Notes under the pieces: generated by a model
What the model was told of the DNA's origin: nothing
Database searches by the model: none
What the model saw: the letters and a program-made list of their open reading frames with translations, nothing else
Assembly: GCA_910585035.1 (NCBI GenBank)
Contig: CAJUEF010000002.1
Coordinates: 5,883-16,062, forward strand
DNA length: 10,180 nt
Reading direction: 5' to 3'
Origin: an uncultured Christensenellaceae bacterium
Lineage (GTDB): Bacteria; Bacillota; Clostridia; Christensenellales; MGBC116941
Shown: one piece after another, positions 6,211 through 10,180 of the stretch
Position numbering within the stretch: position 1 is the stretch's first letter
Layout: every line of letters starts with the position of its first letter
Program-made: the position numbers and the translations under genes

Positions 6211-6427
6211 TTTCCATTCCTCCTTCGTAAAAATTATAAACCGGCTGAGCAGAATTTTTGGTTTTAAGCTGAGATATAAAGCTTACTATTGGCGAAAGAA
6301 TTATAGCTATAACAATTATTCCCATAACGCTCAGAGCAACTTTTTTTATATTGCCTCCGGGAAGCAGCATCTCAAATATAGATGTTATAATAACTGTGAT
6401 TATTATTGTTGCAAGAATTCCTCTCAT
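6194..6427 (-). CDS. spoIIIAF: Stage III sporulation protein AF, very short form
   Basis: Recognised by position between AE and AG and by its two N-terminal membrane segments (about 3-22, GILATIIITVIITSIFEMLL, and about 31-50, VALSVMGIIVIAIILSPIVS), separated by the family-like PGGNIKK turn. The Bacillus protein is about 200 residues and continues into a soluble domain; this one stops at 77, about 27 residues after the second helix. The TGA stop lies within the overlap with spoIIIAG, whose ribosome site is inside this gene, so no sequence remains for the missing domain and no simple frameshift would restore it. Start ATG 6427 has AGGTGG close upstream. Identity is good from context; function of the short form is unknown. 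Confidence 0.85.
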   Translation of the reverse strand: MRGILATIIITVIITSIFEMLLPGGNIKKVALSVMGIIVIAIILSPIVSFISQLKTKNSAQPVYNFYEGGMEIEKKF

Positions 6428-6435
6428 TTTCCCAC

Positions 6436-7617
6436 CTACCTTAACATGATATTTGTATTGCCTGCATTAACTGCAAGAGCTATTGTTATAAAGGTCATAG
6501 CCGCAATAACACACACTATGGCAAACATCATTGTGATGGCCGCCCCTAAGCCCTCAACTGCTCCAGCGGTTCTCGAATCTGAAGCCGTGTCAATAAGCGC
6601 CCCAAGAAGCTTATATGATAATATGCATGTTATATACCGCATTAAAGGCAGTAAGCATATAGCTGCTATTATCAAAAGCCCCGTAAAGCCTATGGCGTTT
6701 TTAAGCAGCAAGGAGCATCCAAGCACTGTGTCAACCGTGTCAGACATCATGCCGCCAAGTATTGGCATAAATGAGTCCACTGTGTATTTTGCCGTTCTTA
6801 TGTATATACCGTCATAGGTAGCTGCCATCATTCCCTGAATTGACAGTATTCCCGCATATACAGTAAAGGCTATGCCCATAAGCCACTTACAAAGAGAATT
6901 GCAAAAGTCGCTTAACTTTTCCAGGCTCAAACGGCTGCTTATCCCTCCAAGAATTCCCGTAACACCACCTAGAATTCCTATGGGCATTATGCCGTTTCCC
7001 ATAAACTCCACCATGCTTCCGCTAAGCACTGCCATAGCAGGCTGAAATACACTTGCACTGCTAATACCCCCTATTGCAGTCATAAGCGTTAAAAGAGGCG
7101 GAAAAATCACTCTTACAAAGGCTTGCATATGACCTATAAGCTCCCTTGTCATTCCTATGTAATAAACAAATGTTCCAAGAAGCATATATACAACTACAAT
7201 AAAGCACACATAATCGCATATATTGCTTATATCTCCAAGACTGTTGCTTGACATACTTTTCAGCGCTCCGCACATAATAACGGTAAATAGTATAAAGGAT
7301 AGATTTACCAGTCCTTCCTTTATGCCCGTTATTAAAGATACAAACAAATAGTCTGTTATTGTCTCGCTGTTTATGGAATTTTTGCCGGTTGCAAAATCCA
7401 TAATAATCTCTTTAACTGATTTGTTCCCAAGCATCTCATTAACTTCACTTTGCTTTCTTAGCTCGTCCAACGGACTTAAATCAAATTTTTTCAGCTCGTC
7501 TTCAAGTGTCTGATTTAAAGATGAACTGTTATTTCCACTTTCCTGTTCAACGGCATAAGCATTAATTGGAAACCAGATGATGCAGATTACTGCAAAAAAA
7601 ACCACTAGCTTTTTCAT
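6436..7617 (-). CDS. spoIIIAE: Stage III sporulation protein AE
   Basis: Large polytopic membrane protein of the SpoIIIA complex in the mother cell, a candidate for the channel or permease part. The 393 residues begin with a signal-peptide-like segment (MKKLVVFFAVICIIWFPINAYA, about 1-22, with an AYA cleavage-type site), then a polar external region (about 23-85), followed by some seven hydrophobic segments to the C-terminus. Typical family stretches are FPPLLTLMTAIGG and the glycine-rich PIGILGGVTGILGGIS. Length is close to the Bacillus protein. GGAGA sits about 7 nt before ATG 7617; the gene starts 14 nt after spoIIIAD and ends 8 nt before spoIIIAF. Confidence 0.96.
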   Translation of the reverse strand: MKKLVVFFAVICIIWFPINAYAVEQESGNNSSSLNQTLEDELKKFDLSPLDELRKQSEVNEMLGNKSVKEIIMDFATGKNSINSETITDYLFVSLITGIKEGLVNLSFILFTVIMCGALKSMSSNSLGDISNICDYVCFIVVVYMLLGTFVYYIGMTRELIGHMQAFVRVIFPPLLTLMTAIGGISSASVFQPAMAVLSGSMVEFMGNGIMPIGILGGVTGILGGISSRLSLEKLSDFCNSLCKWLMGIAFTVYAGILSIQGMMAATYDGIYIRTAKYTVDSFMPILGGMMSDTVDTVLGCSLLLKNAIGFTGLLIIAAICLLPLMRYITCILSYKLLGALIDTASDSRTAGAVEGLGAAITMMFAIVCVIAAMTFITIALAVNAGNTNIMLR

Positions 7618-7631
7618 TTGTATTCTCCACT

Positions 7632-8018
7632 CTACAGCAATATGGATGACACTGTTTGAATAAGTGACATAAAAACAGGAATTGCCATGCTGACTATTAT
7701 AATTTTTGAAAACACTTCAACTTTAGAAGCAATTCCTGATTCGCCCGCGTCACACAATGCTGATACAACAAATTCACTTAAATAGGTAATTCCTATTATT
7801 TTGATAATAATGCCAATGTATTCGGAATTTATGTTAAAGGCTTTGGCAGCTTCATTAATAGCATCTATTACCGCTACTGCTTTGTAAACAGTAAAATAAA
7901 GTATTATTATCCCTGTAACAATGCCTATAATCATTGATATTTCAGGATTAGTCTGTTTTAACAGTATAGAAGCCATAGCCCCGATTAACGCAATTAAAAT
8001 TATTTGAACAATGCTCAT
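7632..8018 (-). CDS. spoIIIAD: Stage III sporulation protein AD
   Basis: Small polytopic membrane protein of the SpoIIIA complex, related to SpoIIIAC. 128 residues, close to the Bacillus length (about 133), with hydrophobic segments at roughly 3-20, 27-48, 66-90 and 103-127; family stretches include GIIIKIIGITYLSEF and CDAGESGIASKVE. The ATG lies one base after the spoIIIAC stop (TAATATG), and I see no Shine-Dalgarno in the 25 nt upstream, so it is most likely translated by coupling or re-initiation from spoIIIAC. Confidence 0.96.
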   Translation of the reverse strand: MSIVQIILIALIGAMASILLKQTNPEISMIIGIVTGIIILYFTVYKAVAVIDAINEAAKAFNINSEYIGIIIKIIGITYLSEFVVSALCDAGESGIASKVEVFSKIIIVSMAIPVFMSLIQTVSSILL

Positions 8019-8019
8019 A

Positions 8020-8217
8020 TTAATACAGCATAAACACGTTTTTCACAGTGTTTAACAGCTCCCCCGTAATATCAACCACCAAAAACATGCAAATAATAAG
8101 ACCAACAATAGAAACAAGAAGACCAATATCATCCCTCCCAGCCTTAGACAGTATAAAATTAAGTATAGCCACCAGTAATCCAATGCCGGACAGACGAAAA
8201 ATAAGAGTAATATCCAT
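8020..8217 (-). CDS. spoIIIAC: Stage III sporulation protein AC
   Basis: 65-residue membrane protein with two hydrophobic helices (about 8-25, LSGIGLLVAILNFILS, and about 34-53, LLVSIVGLIICMFLVVDI) separated by the conserved KAGRDDIG loop (26-33). Length and loop match the family, which pairs with SpoIIIAD in the mother-cell membrane. AGGAAG lies 8 nt upstream of ATG 8217; the preceding spoIIIAB stop is 12 nt away, and spoIIIAD begins one base after this stop. Confidence 0.96.
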   Translation of the reverse strand: MDITLIFRLSGIGLLVAILNFILSKAGRDDIGLLVSIVGLIICMFLVVDITGELLNTVKNVFMLY

Positions 8218-8229
8218 TTAAAACACTTC

Positions 8230-8709
8230 CTATATAAAAATTATCACTAACGCAAGACCTGCAAGAATGCCTGAATAAGACGCTATCTGACGTTTTTTCA
8301 CATTTGTGTTGGACTTCTTTATTTCTTCTTCCAAATAGCATATGGCATTTTCCAGCGCTTTAATCTGTCCTTGGTAATCCAGCGTACCTATATTTATAGA
8401 TTTTATATATGCAAGGTCATCATCATTTAATGCATATAAAGCTTTTGCCGCTGATTCAAAAGGACAGGTGCATCCACATTCCAGTTTTTGAGTTAAATTA
8501 GCCAAAAACGGCTCTATTGGTCTGCTTTCCTTATATGTATTGACACAGTCTAAAAGCGTTCCGCTTTTAGCAGATATTTTTATAACCATATATTTTAAAA
8601 AATTATTCAGCTCTACAAGGGTATTCTCCCTTTCATTCATTAAATATCCATAGTACAATCCTATAAGAGATGATGTGCTGAACATTAAAAACAGATATAA
8701 AGCTTTCAT
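8230..8709 (-). CDS. spoIIIAB: Stage III sporulation protein AB
   Basis: Membrane protein of the SpoIIIA complex, which in Bacillus resembles GspF-type platform proteins of type II secretion and is thought to work with the ATPase SpoIIIAA. 159 residues (Bacillus about 171), with an N-terminal membrane helix (about 3-24), a helical soluble middle containing two cysteines (CGCTCP region, about 88-92), a charged helix (LENAICYLEEEIKKS), and a C-terminal membrane helix (about 143-159) preceded by KKRQIASYSGILAG. The start overlaps the spoIIIAA stop by 4 nt (ATGA), with a strong GGAGGAG ribosome site 7 nt upstream. Confidence 0.95.
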   Translation of the reverse strand: MKALYLFLMFSTSSLIGLYYGYLMNERENTLVELNNFLKYMVIKISAKSGTLLDCVNTYKESRPIEPFLANLTQKLECGCTCPFESAAKALYALNDDDLAYIKSINIGTLDYQGQIKALENAICYLEEEIKKSNTNVKKRQIASYSGILAGLALVIIFI

Positions 8710-9569
8710 ATTTCTTCTCCTCCTTTAAAAATCTTAAAATCGCCGTATTCATTTCCAAGTATTACAGTGCAGTCGAAAACCTTTCCCAGTCCTTTTTTGT
8801 TTACGTCCTCAATACAGCTTCCATGTATACTTGCAATAACGGCAACGCCGCAGTTTATGGCCTCCTCAACAGCTTTTGCATCTTCTTTTCCTCCCAGCTC
8901 ATCTACAATAATTACATCAGGCGCCATTGTTCTTATTAGCATCATAATTCCATCCTGTTTATTACAGCCGCAAAGCACATCGCTCCTCATTCCAACGTTA
9001 AAATCACCCATTCCCCATATCTCTTTACGCTCATCAACAATTCCAACACGAAATTTTTTTTCGTCTGAAAGAACTCTTGCCATATCTCTTAATAAAGTTG
9101 TTTTACCCTTTTTAGGCGGCGATACAATAAGGGTGCTGTAAATGCCTCCATCATAAATAAGGCTTTGAACAATTTTTTTTGAACAACCGATTATCTCACG
9201 CTGCAGTCTTATATTTAAAGAAGTTATATTTCCGTGGTGGGCAATGCTGTTTTTCATATATGATACTGTGCCGCAGATTCCAATTCGGCAACCGCCTTTT
9301 AAAGTCATATATCCTTTATTGATTTCATCTTCTTTTAAATACATTGAGTGCTCGCTGGCAAGACAAACTATATGGTCAACATCCTCCTTTGACGTATATA
9401 TTACTCTGTCCATAGTATCTTTTATCAAATGTTCACTGTCAGAGGTTTTGACAATTATGGGTCTGTCTCTAACAATTCTTATTTCTTCAATAGGCTTTTT
9501 TAAATTAATTGTTGAAAGCAATATCCCCTCTTTTATACGCTGGGGAAATATATACATAATGTTTTCCAT
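8706..9569 (-). CDS. spoIIIAA: Stage III sporulation protein AA, secretion-type ATPase
   Basis: Cytosolic ATPase of the SpoIIIA complex, related to type II/IV secretion ATPases; presumed to power or regulate the mother cell-forespore channel. 287 residues (Bacillus about 307). Seen: GGCRIGICGTVSYM (92-105), Walker A SPPKKGKTTLLRD (150-162), GIVDERKEI (176-184), Walker B DVIIVDELGGKED (218-230), and ASIHG (246-250) near the end. The first Walker A residue is Ser rather than Gly; Lys156 and Thr157 are kept. ATG 9569 is preceded by an AAAGG-like site and further up by AGGCGG; an in-frame ATG four codons downstream has no ribosome site. It is the first gene of the operon, behind a candidate SigE promoter. 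Confidence 0.96.
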   Translation of the reverse strand: MENIMYIFPQRIKEGILLSTINLKKPIEEIRIVRDRPIIVKTSDSEHLIKDTMDRVIYTSKEDVDHIVCLASEHSMYLKEDEINKGYMTLKGGCRIGICGTVSYMKNSIAHHGNITSLNIRLQREIIGCSKKIVQSLIYDGGIYSTLIVSPPKKGKTTLLRDMARVLSDEKKFRVGIVDERKEIWGMGDFNVGMRSDVLCGCNKQDGIMMLIRTMAPDVIIVDELGGKEDAKAVEEAINCGVAVIASIHGSCIEDVNKKGLGKVFDCTVILGNEYGDFKIFKGGEEI

Positions 9570-9594
9570 AACCTTTGTCCGCCTTTCTAATCTA

Positions 9595-9623
9595 TATATA
9601 TGCTATGGACAAGGATAATTTCA
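9595..9623 (-). promoter_or_regulatory. Candidate SigE-type promoter for the spoIIIA operon
   Basis: Minus-strand TGAAATT (9623-9617) matches 5 of 7 positions of the SigE -35 consensus KMATATT. After a 14-bp spacer, CATATATA (9602-9595) matches 6 of 8 positions of the -10 consensus CATACAHT. It lies about 25 nt upstream of the spoIIIAA start and just after the scpB terminator, where mother-cell-specific transcription is expected. No SigA -35/-10 pair stands out in this gap. The region is AT-rich, so chance similarity is possible. Confidence 0.45.
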
Positions 9624-9630
9624 TAAAATA

Positions 9631-9669
9631 GAATAAAAAAAAAGACGAATTAAAAAATAATTCGTCTTT
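9631..9669 (-). terminator. Intrinsic terminator after scpB
   Basis: A perfect 11-bp inverted repeat, AAAGACGAATT (9641-9651) with AATTCGTCTTT (9659-9669), closes a 7-nt A-rich loop. On the minus strand it is followed by a run of T (9640-9635), giving a classic rho-independent terminator for transcripts leaving scpB. On the plus strand no comparable T run follows directly. Confidence 0.85.
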
Positions 9670-9697
9670 ACTCATTTTATATTTTTAATTTAAGTTT

Positions 9698-10180
9698 CTA
9701 TATAGTTGTAACAATATCTGTTTCCTGAATTTCAGGAAGCTGAGATAGGCTTTCAATGCCTATCATGCGTAAAAACTCGTCTGTAGTGCCGTAAAGAGAA
9801 GGATGCCCCACAGTGTTTTTCTTCCCAACAATTTTTACAAGATCGTGAGATTGCAGGTATTTTAGAACATAAGAACATTGAACCCTTCTAATATCCTCTA
9901 TTTCCGCTCTTGTAATCGGCTGCTTGTAAGCAACTATGCTTAAGGTTTCCAAAGCTGAAGAAGATAAATCCTTTTTAACAACAGGTTTAAAAAAATCCAT
10001 AACTGCATTTTCGTTATCAGGGCTTGTACACATCTGAACGGCGTCTTCAATTTTAATAATGCGAAGTCCTCCGGCGTTTTCCTTGTATTTTACAATTAAA
10101 TTTTCAATTGCTTCTTCCACCTGCCAAATACGAATACCAAGCCCCTTTGATATTTCATCAATTTTAAGGGGTTCGCCGTT
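9698..10180 (-). CDS. scpB: Segregation and condensation protein B, missing its first codons
   Basis: ScpB is the winged-helix kleisin-associated subunit of the SMC-ScpA-ScpB condensin that organises and segregates the chromosome. The frame stays open to the window edge: the codons at 10180-10121 read NGEPLKIDEISKGLGIRIWQ, matching the usual first winged helix, so an internal GTG at 10120 is not the true start. About 160 residues are visible and probably only some 10-15 N-terminal residues are missing. The second winged helix shows LSSSALETLSIVAYKQPITR followed by AEIEDIRRV, then VGHPSLYGTTDEFL, all diagnostic. The protein ends in a short acidic tail. scpA is expected just upstream, outside the window. 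A strong terminator separates this gene from spoIIIA. Confidence 0.96.
   Translation of the reverse strand, partial: NGEPLKIDEISKGLGIRIWQVEEAIENLIVKYKENAGGLRIIKIEDAVQMCTSPDNENAVMDFFKPVVKKDLSSSALETLSIVAYKQPITRAEIEDIRRVQCSYVLKYLQSHDLVKIVGKKNTVGHPSLYGTTDEFLRMIGIESLSQLPEIQETDIVTTI

Noticed and set aside
6446..6817. Plus-strand open frame of 123 codons
   Set aside because: Antisense shadow of spoIIIAE, whose hydrophobic codons read as alanine/isoleucine-rich in reverse.
8767..9141. Plus-strand open frame of 124 codons (and another at 9244-9618)
   Set aside because: Antisense to spoIIIAA; the minus frame has Walker A and B motifs and the plus frames have none.
10118..10120. GTG at 10120 as the scpB start
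   Set aside because: The upstream codons to the window edge stay open and encode the normal ScpB first winged helix, so the gene is cut by the edge rather than starting here.

Overview
The window is a compact, low-GC stretch from an endospore-forming member of the Firmicutes, most likely class Clostridia. This rests on a complete spoIIIA operon, the Asp23/AmaP/DUF2273 trio, strong AGGAGG-type ribosome binding sites and clostridial-length proteins. Every convincing gene is on the minus strand, so the reading order runs from high to low coordinates. Plus-strand reading frames are antisense shadows of these genes. I see no tRNA, rRNA, CRISPR array, insertion sequence or phage gene.

Four transcription units can be separated by hairpins and promoters. 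(1) 10180-9631: the 3' part of scpB (chromosome segregation), cut by the window edge and closed by a strong terminator. (2) 9623-5021: a candidate SigE-type promoter followed by spoIIIAA-AB-AC-AD-AE-AF-AG-AH, closed by a hairpin. These proteins form the mother-cell side of the SpoIIIA-SpoIIQ channel that supports the engulfed forespore. (3) 4965-3057: a near-consensus SigA-type promoter followed by asp23, amaP, a DUF2273 gene and nusB, closed by a bidirectional terminator. The first three are an envelope-associated Asp23 module; nusB is a transcription antitermination factor. (4) 3050-1: an extended -10 promoter followed by folD, xseA, xseB and ispA (5' portion only). These cover one-carbon folate metabolism, exonuclease VII and isoprenoid chain synthesis.

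The layout matches the spoIIIA-yqhY-nusB-folD-xseAB-ispA neighbourhood of Bacillus subtilis, except that accB-accC is absent and amaP plus DUF2273 are inserted. Genes are packed tightly, with 8-nt ATGRATAA overlaps (folD/xseA, xseB/ispA), a 4-nt ATGA overlap (AA/AB), a 17-nt overlap (AF/AG) and a 1-nt gap (AC/AD). Translational coupling is therefore probably widespread.

This is mostly a conserved core region and I do not see a wholly new system. The points most worth a second look are: SpoIIIAF is only 77 residues and lacks its usual soluble domain; IspA has serine where farnesyl diphosphate synthases carry a chain-length-limiting tyrosine; and the asp23-amaP spacer contains a CCCCUUU element able to pair either with a local AGGGG (terminator-like hairpin) or with the amaP Shine-Dalgarno sequence. 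Several gene starts (asp23, amaP, spoIIIAH, spoIIIAG) are decided here from ribosome binding site position.
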